Source: Melanocharis versteri
Taxonomy: Eukaryota; Chordata; Aves; Passeriformes; Melanocharitidae
Length of the DNA stretch: 64,000 nt
Assembly (NCBI GenBank): GCA_013397845.1
Contig: VZTG01005436.1
Coordinates: 2,599,638 to 2,663,637, forward strand
Direction: 5' to 3'
The notes beneath the pieces were generated by a model. The model made no database searches. It had not been told where the DNA came from and was given only the letters and a program-made list of their open reading frames with translations. Shown here piece by piece: positions 13,201 through 24,338 of this stretch. The translations under genes were made by a program, and so were the position numbers. Position 1 is the stretch's first letter. Each line of letters opens with the position of its first letter.

Positions 13201-16200
13201 ACCCGGGAGTCACTGTTAGAGCATGTTGGCTTATTTGCCAGTGAACACGGGTGTCGGTCACAAGATTTTCATTTTAATCGTTTGTCCCTGCCTACAGAGT
13301 CATAGTTTTAGAAATGCCTCATTTGGTAATAAAGGTGGATTAAAATGTGTGATTTGTTGTAGCCTGGTTACTGGTTTCACTGATAACCAGTTACTGGTTA
13401 CTGTAAACTTTTCCAGAAAAAGAAAATTTTCTTGCTCGACCTTTCCATAGCTACTGTGGAACACTTTTTAAAAATTTTTAAATCCAGATGCAAGTGCTTA
13501 GTATAAATTGTTCTAGAGTTTAAATCTATAATAATACCAACTGTTTAACTACTATTAAAGTAAGAAACTCTCGTAGACTGTGATTCCAGTGTAACAGTTA
13601 CTTCTCAAAAGTTTTGGAAATATTACTGTTATACTAAGAAAAGTCTCTGGTTTTCTTGTGTTTTGGTTTTTTCCCTTTCCCCCATTCATTCTGTCATTTG
13701 AATTGAGAATTTTAGTTCTCTTTTATGAATTTATAAAGTTATTTGAATACAGGATTTCAGCAGGTTCTTATCAATAATGACATGTAGAACTTTTTTTAAT
13801 GTATAATGCAGGATTGCTGTCCGACAAGGAAATTCTTACTGCAGCTGTTGAACGTCATAAAGTGCTTTTAGTAGAAAAGGATCGGGAGCTAATTCGTAAA
13901 GTGCAAGCTGCCAAAGAAGAAGTTTTTGACAATATTGCAGCCTTACAGAATGAAAAGTATGTCTGTTGATTTCCTCCTCAGCTTCTAAAAGAGGACAGTT
14001 TTGTGTTACTTTTTAAAATGTCACTCTTAACTAAACACTTCTGGCATTTTGTAGTGATTCTTGTGTGCATGTTGAATAATGTCTCAGGTTAGAACTCGAG
14101 AACAGATTAGCTGATCTAGAGAAGATGAAACTGGAACAAGATTCTTGGAGGCAATCTGAAAAGGATCAGTATGAAGAGAAACTACGTGCTGTGCAGATGG
14201 CAGAGGAATCTAGCAAAAAGGAACTTCAGCGTTTGCGGTAGTGTGGCTTTTCTAATCTTAGCATAAATTTCTCATTTTTCCCCCCTTAATTTCTTTGCAG
14301 TAGACAGTATAACAGCTTACTATTCATAGATACAGAAATCTTTATTATGAAATGTTCATTATAGGAGATTAAACAAAATTATCTTTTGTACAATGTAAAA
14401 AAGAGTGCAGAATTAAAAATGAACTATTTAGAAAAATAACACTTTTCATCCAAACCTTTAAATGTTATATAACTTTAATGACCATTTTGAAGTCATAATT
14501 TAGCAATACACATTTGTTAAAACTGGTTCAGTGTTGGCTGCTGGCATAGTCCCAGTGTTAGAGTAAACCATTTCTCTTTCCACAAAGGCACCATAGCAGC
14601 AAGCTGAAACTCTAATATGATGTCTCTGAGTTGGTTATTATGGTTATGAGCTTACTTGGCTTACTATAGTTTTTGTGTGTAGCTCAGTATGATAAAATGA
14701 GTCATACTCCAAAAGTCTTATTCCAATGTGAATTCTAAGAATGAATATTTTAAATAGATTTTAAGTTAAATATTTATCAGCCTTTCAAATAATGCTATTT
14801 ATTTGTCAGGCTCATTTGTCCTAATTTATAGCATCTGTATTTTGATTAGATAAAAATAAGGATGTCTTACACAATTTTAGATTAAAAATTCAACAGCAAG
14901 CTATGCAGACAGAGCAGCTGGAAGAAAAGAAATGTGAAAATGCTAATCTGAAACAGGTAAGGTTTTATTGCATTGTAATGTTTTATAGAGAAATACATTA
15001 TTTCCTGTAGTTACATGTCTTGTGTTTGAAGATTAGATTGAATTTTTAAGGCTTTTTTTTTTTTTCCCTGAGGGACAAAATGTGTACTACAGATATTTAA
15101 AGGAGAAGTGTTCAGAAATCAGTCATGCTTTCCTGGACCTCTATATAAATGGATTACAGCTTTTTGCTTCATGCGTTTTGTGGGTACCAGGAATTTCAAA
15201 GCTGAATGTTTATAGACTGGTATACTGAATACGGTTATGCACTATTTAACTGGAGATTCAGTTGCCATGGAGACTTATAAATTGTTTCTAGGTAATGCTT
15301 TGCATTTACACTGCATCTCTCATCTGAGGTTCTTCAAGTGTTTAACAGATGTTTCATAAATGAACAAACTAGCGTAAAGAGGTATATTTCTATTGCAGAG
15401 TCAATTGATGGCAGTGTTGAAAGTCAAACCTAATTTTTTTAACTCCTGCTTGCCTGTGATTTTTAGTAGGTAATAACAATAGCTGTGCATCAAAGTACTC
15501 TGCATGCTACGTGCACTTGAAGTTCAAGGCAATTTTTTTCCTCCAGAAATCAGAAATTGGGGGATCTAAGTGTCCATGTCGGGGGAGGAAAAGGAAAGGG
15601 AAATGATCATTTCTGTATGCTGGCTGCAGAGGTTGGACTTTTCAGTGCTTCCTTGTTTTGTGAACTGGTTGGTACAGTCACTGCTGGCTGTAACACATTG
15701 TGTGTTATGAGGGAGAAGAGCCTGGGTAGCTCCACAGCTCTGCTACTAAATATTTCATGGTCCTTGAGTTCTGTTCAGCCCTGGGGCTGAAGCGTTGGAT
15801 TTCTGAAGTTCTGGGGGACACATCAATGACTGAAGAGTCCTGCCTACCTTTCCTATTTTAACTACAACAGAAACCCTTTGTCTTGTAGTGATACACTGTA
15901 AAACTTCTGGAGAAACTGTTGAGTAAAGAGAAAAGAAACAAGTAAAAAAGGCTAAGGAAAAGCTTAAGCTAGTTGGTGTCTCCATTTTGCATTGTCTCAG
16001 TATCTCATAACCATTTGCTGGTTATTTGCATAGCTTCTGCAATGGAAAAAATCTTTTTTGTTTTGGTAGCAAATACATGATATCCAACTCCAGCTTGCCT
16101 CACTTTCTCAATCAGAAAATGATTTGCTGGAGTCTAATCAGAAGTTGAAGGAAGTAATAGAGAGACTGAAACAAGAATGTCAACATGCAAGGGCTCAGGC

Positions 16201-19200
16201 AGAGAAAGCTCAACTGGAAACAGAGAAGTAATTTTTTTCTTTTGGCTTTACTTTTCATGTTGCTCATGTTCCTCTCATGTGGATTACTTTAATATGGATT
16301 GTAGATTCTGAATAAAGTCAGAAAGTTAAAATGAACAGGAAATATTGGACAGTTGTAAAAAATGGCTGCACATTCTGTGGCATAGTATGTATAAAAGCTT
16401 TCCTTATGGCAGCTTTAAAACCAGGTGTTTGTTTCCATTCATGTCTGTTAAAATTAATTATTGATTAGAGATGCACTGCTTGCATAAAATGAAATTCTAC
16501 TTACACTGAAGTGAATGCCAAACTTCTATAGGTATAAATGGATCTAGAGTTTCAGACAGTTCTTTTAAGAGTGTTTAAGCTGTATGGGTGAAAAAAGCAT
16601 TCAAGCATTGTATTGTGTTTTGATAAGGTTCCAGGGTCCCAGTCAGTATATATGTGAATACTTCTTTTCCCACTAGCTACTTTAGCTGATATAAGTAAAA
16701 GCTTATAGGATATCTTCTAGTTCCTTTCATCAAAATTAAAAATAATCACTTTCCTTTTTTTGCACAAGCTTGATTGCATACCATCAAAGTATGACAATAA
16801 ATGAAGGAAGCCAAATTTTATTCAGATTCCATATAGAAATTAACACTTTCCTGGAATTTAAAGATTAATTTGTCAGTCTGAAATGGCTTTTCAGAATTTC
16901 CTAGCTTAGTAACCAAATATGTGTCTAACTTGGACTGGATTATTGTGTGGTGGGTGTTTTAAAAAGTCAGTGTCCCAGATTAAATATAAAACTTCCAAAG
17001 GGTATAATGTGACTTTTTTTTTCCAACATCTCTTTTGCTACCAATTGGTACTGCAATTGCTATGTTGTCATTAGTTTAAGTAGTGCTTTTCAATTTAGCA
17101 TTTGAAGATATTATTGCATTTGGACTGCAGAGTATGTCACTAGCACATTAAATACTTTGGATGTTTGCTTTAGGGAGGTGTATTCACATGTTGAGTGAGA
17201 TCCTTGCTGTTACTTGAATGAGACTGTCAGTGTCATTTACTTATTTATGGATCACAAAACAGTCAGGACTAGGTTTTCCTGGGAAGGAACTTGTCAGTCC
17301 TTAGAGACCATTGTACAAGTATGTAGGCACTGGGAGAAGCACTAAGGCTGGTACTGCAGAAATGAAGCAGCTTTGTAGCCTGCATGTAAGTCCTGCAGGT
17401 CTGTGCCATTGCTACCCTGGGAGCCAGGGTCATGTTTCCATGCTTTTTATGAATCTGTGAGTGATAGGACATCCTACCTCAGTTCAGTAAATTCTTACGA
17501 GCTTGAACACCAAAGAGTTAAGTTGCACCAACGAGAGAGGAAGTGAAATAGGAGCCAAAAGATGAGAAAACATAAGAAGTTTCAGATAAATTAGGTAATG
17601 CCAGTTGACCATTGAGCTTAAGTAGGCAAAGCAGCTGCACGTCTGGCTGTGTCAATCTTAAGCTTGGAAATGAAAATGTGAAAGGAGAAAAAGAGCTGAA
17701 GGCAAACTATGAGACTGATACAGATCAGTGATGAGCTCAAACAGGTGCTCACTAAGCATTTTGGGAACAATGTTAGTGGCATTTGAACCAAACGAACAAC
17801 ACCCTCCCCCCCATCACTCCAAGAAACCCTCACACCCAACTCAAGCATTTTTAACCATTGCCTCAGCTGAAATCCTTTTACTGCTAAGCAGTGCTTGTCC
17901 AAAGTGCTTTGGTTCCTGGGTACTAGTAGTTACCTACAGTCAAGAGTGAGGTACAAGCCACACTGGGTCAACTAAAAGAGCCGTGACAGTGACACGTGGG
18001 CCAGGACCCTGTTTTCCCATATGAGAGTGGATGATGCCCAATACTTCTGCTGTGGGGAAGGGAGGGGCGGCTTGGTGAGAAATTTATGGAGATGCATTCA
18101 GAGTCCCTCTAGGGGAACTGCATCTGCCCAGGACTGGAGCAGTGTGGATGCACTAATACCAAGCTTTGGCCTTAAAATCTGTTGCATAGAATCTCACCAT
18201 TTGATTTTAATTTTTAACAGTAATGTAATTAAATATGCCATTAGTTCTTGTCTGCTTTGACTCACAATGCAGATAGCCCAAACAAACAAGGCAGCATGGA
18301 GAAACTGGCTCCTTTCCTATCTACTGCTAGAGAACACAGCCTAATTTTAGTATATTGTAACCATGCAAAACTCTAAACAGATAACATATGCCATTGGTGG
18401 TGTGTGTTCAGCTGGAATGTTGTCTAGAAACCATATTGGTGGGAGCTTCCTGTTGAGCTGGTGTTTGTTCTAGTTGGGAGCACATCCTAAGCAAGTCTGT
18501 TACAAAGACTTAGTAGACCCCACAGGGCAGCACCCTGCTCTCCCAAACAGAGAAGGTAGTTGTCAGCTCTTCTGACCACTGATGTACTGATGTTTGGCAT
18601 AGGCATCTACTCTCGTGTTCCAGTGTGATGGTTTGACCTGAACTGATGAATTTTCTGTGGGTGGTTTGGCAGCGTGCCAATCCAACAAGGCACCAACAAT
18701 TAGCTTCATGGAATCAGTTTTCAAAATTTGCCTCATGGTTGAACAAAACCTAGGATAATGTTAATGCACGGTTCAAATGTCATAGTCACGATTAGATGGT
18801 TAACATAATCAAATTTAAATCAGATCCTTGAAGTATATAAAAGTAGGAGTTGTGAAAAGATGCATCTCTTTTAAGAGCCCTAAGGCATTAACTGAACGCG
18901 CTGCTTTGTTTGTATAATCTTTTAATCTTCTAACTTGATTTTTCCAAAGGACTTTAGAATACCAACGTACGGAATGGCAGCAGGAGAAGCATATGCTTAC
19001 TCAGCACATGGCAGAGTATGAAGAGAAATGCAAGCAAATGAAGGACAAGCTATGTCGGGCTGCTGTTGCTCAGAAAAAGGCATGTTGTCTCTTCCTTTTC
19101 GAATGATCCAGCCTCTGTAAAGTTCAGCTTTACGTTGGCCAGCGAAAATTGTTTCAGTGTTAAGAGTTTATTTGCAGTCTACTGTATATAATAACTAAAT

Positions 19201-21746
19201 ATATTGGGTTCTTCAAGATTAGCATAGAAATAGGTTGAAGTGACATGCAAAAGAATATTACAGCCAACAGCTTTGTTATAATGCCATCAAAGATTTTGTG
19301 AGGCTTTCTTTGCACACACATGTATGCATTGATGGTTATTTAAGAGGTGGACCCCTCGATGAGGGAGGATGATATTTCAGATACTAGAAAAATGATGCTA
19401 CTTTTCCTTGATGGAATATTAAAATTTTAGTTCTTTTTCTAAGCTTACTTTTTATGAAATAATTTGAAAGGAAAGGCAGATTGTTTATAAAAGCTCAAGA
19501 TTAATTAGCAGTGTTATACATTGAACTTAGGTTATGAAACCTACCAGTATCTTTAAGGTCATGAAAAGTTAAGATAAACATGAGAAAAAAAAAGCAGCAG
19601 CATACTTTTTTTGTTATGCTTATATTCATGTATACATGGTATTTAAAGGCTGGCTGTTGTGATTCTCAGATACAGTTGATGTTTGTTAGGACAGCTGCTC
19701 ACTGACCTACGAGTGACTGGCAGCTGGGCCTCTTTCATTCACAACTACGGATCATTTCCCATCTCTTCTGCTTCCCAGCATGGCAATCTAAGCACCTTCA
19801 AACAACACAGCATCAGGGAAATCCTATAAAGTGTCACAGCTTGAAGCCATGTAATGTAGATTTAATTTTCACGGGATGTAATCTATCAAGGTACTACTTA
19901 ACTGTTTGAAACATCCTTTTGACAGAGAAAGACTCTCAATGACAATAAACAAAGGAGGATGCGTGAGAAAATAGAACTTTTGGAAGCCAAGATGGAAGAA
20001 CTAGAAAAAGAAAATCAAGTGTTAAATAGGTAATAAACTTTGCTTTTTCTTAGCTTGAAAACTTGCATATGCTCAAGGTATGACTTACAAATATGAATTA
20101 TTTTTGAAGAAACGTGTTACCTAGATTAGTAACCAGAGTCCAGTCTAATCGCCTTTACAGCACTAGAATTCTTTGAATAGATTCTGTTTAGGATGGGCAG
20201 CTGAGAGTTTATGAGACAACTGCAGGGCTGTCTCTTCAAGAAGAAAAAGAGAAAAAATACCTGATAGGCACAGTTGCAGGAATCCCTTTAAAAGAAGGAA
20301 GTGAAAAAGACATCAGAATTGCAAGAGAAACAGACATGGCATCCTCTTTGAAATATAAAGTCCTGGTTTTTCTTTCTTCATTGAGCACCTATGGAGGGCT
20401 TGATTTGAATAATTAATTTAATGTGGCTTCTCTGACTCACTACTGTGAATGGTCTTAAAAGATTAATTTATTTTATGGAAACTCAAATCTATAATAGAGC
20501 AGATAGCTTAATATATAGAGGGATGTTTAGACAGACATGTAGGCAAAAGAATAAACACAGATCTTCTACCTTCCAGTTCTTCTGTGTAAGGATAGGTAGA
20601 AACTGGGGGTGTTAAACAGCAGAGCACACGTGGAGAGCCGTGCTGCTGTGCGGAGATAACAAAGATTTTGAGCAGTAAGAAATCTGTTATTTCCTAGACA
20701 GAATGTTTCCTCTGAAGAATATGCTCGCCTCCAGAAAAGACTAAAGGACTTGCAACGTCGGCACAATGAATTCCGGAGTATAATTCTGAATCCTGACATA
20801 CCGTCACTCAATCCAGTCGGTATGCCATCGTCTTCCTTGCCTCCTGGGCCTGCAGCATCCTTCTCCCTCCTTCAGGTGGTGATGTATTACAAGTTGTGAA
20901 AATAATACAGCAAAAGAGAGTACTGGATCAGTCTTTTTTTACTGACCTTAGTCTTAAGGAAGGTGTATTTCATCTTTGAGCAGAAGAAAGAAACTTTGAG
21001 TTATCCAGAGGTGTTCCCTTTCTCGCAATAGGAAGGAGTACTTGAAAGACAAAGGTTATTTTACAGGATGTAACAAACGGGCAGTTTTAACCCAGTTCTC
21101 CATACTTTGTCCTTCTCCTGAGAGGCTTTAAATGGGTCCATCTGAGCAAGAAATTCTAGAGTGTTGTTCTCACACCATGGTTTCATTATTACAAAGCAGT
21201 ATTGCTGCTCTTGATTTCTTGTGTGGTTAAAAGTGTCTTATGCTGAGCTGCTGAGGGTGAAAATCTCTCTGGCTGAGGTTGACCAGGTTGACTTCACAGA
21301 TTCATGGTTACTGAGACCTCAGGTTTGTGTGCTCCTTCATCTGAGAGAAGGAACAGCGGTAAATGTATTTCTTCCTGATGCTGTTCATCAAGAATGTTAG
21401 AGCAATACCCACAAAACACTGATGAGTAAAATTTAACAAATAAGGATGTTTTGGACTTTACAGTTTTTGTTTTCCTTAAAGAAAATTAACGTATTGCTCA
21501 TTTTGGTCCCTTGTAAGTGTGCAAAATGTAATATAGCCACATTTTTTTCCTTTTAATTTCAAGGAGGAGCAGCATCAAAGAGAGCTTGCCCTGCTTAGCA
21601 AGCGGTTGGAAGAACTAGAAACCAGACAAAGAAAACAGCTGGAAGATCTTGGACCATCTAGAGAGCGGGTAATGCTGGGATACAGGGACTTGGCAAGAAA
21701 CAAGATCACTGGAGAAGATGAAGCACAAAGCGAGGACTCCAAATAA
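4052..21746 (+). CDS. CEP83: CEP83 (CCDC41), centrosomal protein of 83 kDa; 15 spliced coding exons, 715 aa, complete
   Basis: CEP83 is a distal-appendage protein of the mother centriole. In mammals it is needed to dock the centriole to membrane at the start of cilium assembly, and human mutations cause nephronophthisis (established knowledge). Joining 15 exons gives one 715-codon frame plus TAA; human CEP83 is about 701 aa. Nearly all of it is predicted coiled coil, rich in E, K, Q and L heptads. Family-diagnostic stretches include 'LTPQKLELL' (about residue 102), 'LRYEHTFLKSEFEHQKEE' (about 143), 'KVLLVEKDRELIRKVQAAKEE' without its last residue (about 358), 'LKQECQ' and 'RLQKRLKD'. The start ATG has A at -3 and G at +4 and follows an in-frame TAG (3998-4000). 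Only the last 60 residues leave the coiled coil, ending in an acidic tail. It converges on PLXNC1, as in human. Confidence 0.97.
4555..4705 (+). CDS. CEP83: CEP83 coding exon 2
   Basis: Acceptor ttatctttcag, donor CAG|gtgaga. It completes Arg50 and encodes residues 51-100, a coiled-coil segment ending 'ELEQVKLQ'. Confidence 0.95.
5937..6029 (+). CDS. CEP83: CEP83 coding exon 3
   Basis: Acceptor ctgttttaag, donor AAT|gtaagt. Phase 0 at both ends; residues 101-131, with 'LTPQKLELL' and 'PMRERYQKLEN' as in other vertebrate CEP83. Confidence 0.95.
6306..6437 (+). CDS. CEP83: CEP83 coding exon 4
   Basis: Acceptor gtctaacttag, donor GAG|gtatgt. Residues 132-175. It contains 'LRYEHTFLKSEFEHQKEE', the most conserved stretch of the protein. 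Confidence 0.96.
6438..8877. other. CEP83 intron 4 with CR1 relic
   Basis: A 2.4 kb intron. It contains a G/T-rich stretch (about 7740-7810) directly beside an antisense CR1 fragment (about 7870-8700). Nothing else is recognised. Confidence 0.7.
7870..8700 (-). mobile_element. CR1 LINE fragment, antisense to CEP83
   Basis: The + strand reads as the complement of the CR1 ORF2 end and 3'UTR. It starts with a decayed 'gaatcataaggtaagctgg' 3' terminus. Then come segments corresponding to the usual CR1 landmarks (cagcctgtccttatat, cttccctggatctgctag, gtccactaggaccctcagatcc, ccccagtttggtgtcac). It is heavily diverged, with many stops, so an old copy. Confidence 0.8.
8878..9129 (+). CDS. CEP83: CEP83 coding exon 5
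   Basis: Acceptor caactatcag, donor GAG|gtaaga. Residues 176-259, the largest coding exon; coiled coil with 'DSKRVEALSREKAQLCQKLK'. Confidence 0.96.
9130..10386. other. CEP83 intron 5
   Basis: No exon on the + strand. An 87-codon open frame on the - strand (9496-9759) is treated under findings; otherwise nothing recognised. Confidence 0.6.
10387..10518 (+). CDS. CEP83: CEP83 coding exon 6
   Basis: Acceptor cttcattcaag, donor AAA|gtaagt. Residues 260-303, coiled coil with 'LHKSEREVNSLAAK'. Confidence 0.95.
10519..12248. other. CEP83 intron 6 with an assembly gap
   Basis: Contains a run of N inside a long T tract (11164-11217); the rest is unique AT-rich intron sequence. Confidence 0.7.
11179..11202. 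other. assembly gap (24 N) in a poly-T tract
   Basis: Twenty-four N flanked on each side by about 15 T. The true length of the homopolymer is unknown here; no coding consequence. Confidence 0.98.
12249..12363 (+). CDS. CEP83: CEP83 coding exon 7
   Basis: Acceptor taattcatag, donor ATG|gtaaag. Residues 304-341 plus the first base of Gly342; 'VKELKHSHKLEVTNIKLE' is conserved. Confidence 0.95.
12364..13811. other. CEP83 intron 7
   Basis: AT-rich intron of 1.4 kb; no repeat or exon recognised. Confidence 0.6.
13812..13956 (+). CDS. CEP83: CEP83 coding exon 8
   Basis: Acceptor tataatgcag, donor AAA|gtatgt. Residues 343-389 with split codons at both ends; holds 'KVLLVEKDRELIRKVQAAK', nearly invariant among vertebrates. 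Confidence 0.96.
14088..14237 (+). CDS. CEP83: CEP83 coding exon 9
   Basis: Acceptor aatgtctcag, donor GCG|gtagtg. Residues 391-439, 'LELENRLADLEKMKLEQD'. The donor is weaker than its neighbours, but phase and homology fix it. Confidence 0.95.
14238..14880. other. CEP83 intron 9
   Basis: AT-rich intron of 0.6 kb; nothing recognised. Confidence 0.6.
14881..14956 (+). CDS. CEP83: CEP83 coding exon 10
   Basis: Acceptor acaattttag, donor CAG|gtaagg. Completes Arg440 and encodes residues 441-465, a short glutamine-rich coiled-coil exon. Confidence 0.94.
14957..16069. other. CEP83 intron 10
   Basis: 1.1 kb; nothing recognised beyond a short T tract near 15052. Confidence 0.6.
16070..16227 (+). 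CDS. CEP83: CEP83 coding exon 11
   Basis: Acceptor gttttggtag, donor GAA|gtaatt. Residues 466-517, with 'LSQSENDLLESNQKLKE' and 'AEKAQLE'. Confidence 0.95.
16228..18949. other. CEP83 intron 11
   Basis: 2.7 kb, the longest coding-region intron of CEP83. Short open frames occur on both strands at about 17.6-18.2 kb but none resembles a known protein. No repeat identified with confidence. Confidence 0.55.
18950..19079 (+). CDS. CEP83: CEP83 coding exon 12 (followed by a GC donor)
   Basis: Acceptor tttttccaaag. It completes Lys518 and encodes residues 519-561, ending 'AVAQKK'. The intron begins AAG|gcatgt at 19080, a GC donor. The next GT (19084) would put T before AG and create a stop, so only the GC site joins to 'RKTLNDNK' in frame. 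Confidence 0.93.
19080..19925 (+). other. CEP83: GC-AG intron (CEP83 intron 12)
   Basis: Begins gcatgt after AAG and ends cttttgacag. This is a non-canonical but known U2-type class of splice donor; homology across the junction (AQKK|RKTL) fixes it. Confidence 0.88.
19926..20029 (+). CDS. CEP83: CEP83 coding exon 13
   Basis: Acceptor cttttgacag, donor TAG|gtaata. Residues 562-595 ('LEAKMEELEKENQVLN') plus two bases of Arg596. Confidence 0.95.
20030..20697. other. CEP83 intron 13
   Basis: 0.7 kb intron, nothing recognised. Confidence 0.6.
20698..20875 (+). CDS. CEP83: CEP83 coding exon 14
   Basis: Acceptor tatttcctag, donor CAG|gtggtg. Residues 597-655. It starts 'QNVSSEEYARLQKRLKDLQR' and runs into a proline/serine-rich linker ('SSSLPPGPAAS'), a break in the coiled coil that is variable between species. 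Confidence 0.95.
20876..21563. other. CEP83 intron 14
   Basis: 0.7 kb last intron, nothing recognised. Confidence 0.6.
21564..21746 (+). CDS. CEP83: CEP83 coding exon 15 with stop codon
   Basis: Acceptor taatttcaag; TAA at 21744-21746. Residues 656-715. The first half ('EEQHQRELALLSKRLEELE') matches the family C-terminus; the last ~28 residues form a charged tail ending 'DEAQSEDSK' that extends past the human end as I recall it. Confidence 0.95.
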   Translation, partial: EEQHQRELALLSKRLEELETRQRKQLEDLGPSRERVMLGYRDLARNKITGEDEAQSEDSK

Positions 21747-21875
21747 TATCTGCAAACTCTTGATGCTGTTAGCTTCCAATAACTTATCCTTTGTACATGC
21801 TTTTCATATTTTGCCAAAAACATGGTAATATGTGCCTGAATAGCATAAAATAAATTCTGCATAGTTACCCCTTTC
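21747..21875 (+). other. CEP83: CEP83 3'UTR (short)
   Basis: From the stop codon to roughly 20 bases beyond the AATAAA at 21849. The end is estimated from the signal; an alternative, longer 3' end cannot be excluded. Confidence 0.65.
21849..21854 (+). terminator. CEP83: AATAAA polyadenylation signal of CEP83
   Basis: A canonical hexamer about 100 bases after the TAA. It is followed by T/G-rich sequence (tttctggctc, cttgtttaactgcttgg), as expected for a cleavage region. Confidence 0.75.
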
Positions 21876-22089
21876 TGGCTCAACTTGTTTAACTGCTTGG
21901 TCTAAGGACAAAAGTACCTTTTCTCACAGGGAATCGTAAAAAGAATATCCAGGGTTGCCATTCACAAGAGGGCTGAACCCTGAATTTGTGTTACCAGTGT
22001 GGTGATATTTGGCATAGCAGCAGTTACAGGCTCAATATTGGGATTCAATTGCTAACAGTTTGTTTCTGGTCCACTAGACTTCCCACTTC

Positions 22090-23456
22090 TGTCAAGTGCT
22101 TGATTCTCTGGGCAGGTGTGGGGAGAGTGAAGTCCCTCCCACTGTAAGCCAAGAACAGGTTTGGGACGATTTGATGAAGCTGAATAACCACAAGTCTGTG
22201 GGACCTGATGATGTGCATCTCAGAGTCCTGAGGGAACTGGCTGATGTTGTTGCTGTGTTTAGAAGTCATGGCAGTCAGGTGAAGTCCTCAGTGACTGGAA
22301 AAAGGGAAACCTCACTCCCATTTTTAAAAAGGGGAGAAAGGATGACCCATGAAACTACAGTCCGATGTGCCTCGCCTCTGTGTCTGGGATGATCGTGGAG
22401 CAGATCCTCCTAGAAGATGTGCTGAGGTGAGTAAAAGACAAGGAGGGCATCCAAGGCAGCCACCATGGCTTTACTATGGGCAAACTGTGCCTGACCAACC
22501 TGGTGGCCTTCTGTGATGGAGTGACGGCAACAGTTGACAAAGACATCTATCTTCCGTTAGGCCTTCAGTACAGTCCCACATGACATCCTTGTCTCCAGAT
22601 TGGAGACACACAGATTTGATGGATGAATAGCCATTCAGTGGAGAAGGAATTAGCTGGATGGACACAGCCACAGTTGTGGTCCATGGCTCTGTGCCCAGGT
22701 AGTGGATGGTGATGAGTGGGGTCCCTCAGAGCTCAGTCTTGGGGCTGCTGCTCTTCAGTACCTACATCGATGACAGACAGTGAGATCGAGTGCAGCCTCA
22801 GCAGGGTTGATGACAGGAAGCTGAGCTCTGCAGTTGACGCAACAGAAGGAAAGGATGTCATCCTGAAGTGGGCCCATGAGGATATTACGAAGTTCAACAA
22901 GTCCAAGTGCAAGGTGCTGCATCTGAGTAGGGAAGATCCTAGACGCGAGTATACAGACTGGGAAAAGAAGTCACTGAGAGTCCTGCGGAGAAGGACAGGC
23001 GTGTTCTCATGTTGGAAAGGTGGGTCATGAGCCAGCCGAGTGCATTTGCAGCCCAGAAGGCCAATGACATCCTGGGTTGCAGCAAAAGCAGCAGGGCCAG
23101 CAGGGCAAGGGAGGCTTCAGGGAGACATTATTCTTCCAGTCCCTAAAGGGGGCTACCAAAAGGAGAGGGACTTTTTCTATGTCCAGAGAGTCAGGACAAG
23201 GGGCAATGGTTTTAAACTGAAAAAGGGCAAGTTTAGATATTGGGAAGAAATTCTTTACTGTGGGGGTGGTGAGGCACTGGAACAGGTTGTCCAGAGAACT
23301 TGTGGATGCTCCATTCCTGGAAGCGTTCAAGGCCAGGTTGGACGGGGCTCTGAGCAACCTGTACTAGTGGAAGGTGTGCTTACCCAGGGCAGGGGCATTG
23401 GAACCAGATGATCTTTGGTCCCTTGCAACCCAAACCATTCTAGGATTCTGTGAACC
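22090..23456 (+). mobile_element. CR1 LINE fragment (ORF2 RT end and 3'UTR), sense on +
   Basis: The broken + strand frames match CR1 reverse transcriptase landmarks: 'VRELADVV'-type sequence ('VLRELADVV'), 'NLVAFCDGVT', 'GVPQSSVLG'-type (gtccctcagagctcagtcttggg), 'KCKVLHL' and 'RTRGNGFKLKKGKF'. The 3' end is the usual one (gatgatctttggtcccttgcaacccaaaccattctaggattctg). Frameshifts and stops make it inactive. The segment between about 23085 and 23115 jumps over a few hundred bases of the normal element, an internal deletion. Confidence 0.9.
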
Positions 23457-24338
23457 ACTGCCAAGACTCCTTGATAAGGTTTGTTTTTCAGTATTTTTCC
23501 ACGAAGTCAAAATGTGACATAATCTCAGCACAAGAAACTGAAAAATGTTTTTCAAGGTTTGGATTGTATAAAGTAAAACTGACATTTAATATAAAAGTTT
23601 AAAACAATTTTTATAAATCCTTTAACACTTACTTGATAATATCCTCTTACCTCTTCAATGTGAAAGTTAATGTATACTACTCTGGATTGCAGTTTTGATC
23701 ACTAACAATTCTGTAATCCACATCTAGGTTGGTATTTTGATGTTCCCATGCAGATAAAAAGGATAAAATGAAATTTAAAAAGCTCTGAAAACTTTTATTT
23801 GCTACCCTTGACCATGTGCTTCTTGAATTTTTATAATGGGTATAGGCAATAATTGGTTTTTTTAATATAATATAGCAAAGATTAGTGTAACAAATTGCCT
23901 TCACATTATGTAAATGTAAGACTGTATATGATCTCACTCTAATTTGTTAACTACAACAAAAATATTTCTTCCAGGTTGAATATATTTATTTTATTTTTTT
24001 TCAGTTCATTATCAGTTCAGTAAAGGAAACTTGTGAAGGGTCAATTATTTATCTAAATTTTTTTACCTGCTAATCCAATAATGATGACTTTCCTGGAATT
24101 GTAGGAATTTATCTGGGGTTTGTTTGTTTGTATTTGGTTTGTTGTTGTTGTTTTCAAAGACTGCAACAAAAATATGGGACAGTGAGAATACACTGTGCAA
24201 TTTCTTGTAATAGGTTTTTGGGTATTGCTGTTAGACTGTAGGAATAACAAAAGAATGACATTGGCATTGATTCAACTCTTCTCTCCAGAGGCTGCATTTT
24301 TCATTTTCCATACAGTGTGTAAGTATAACGATTTGTCT

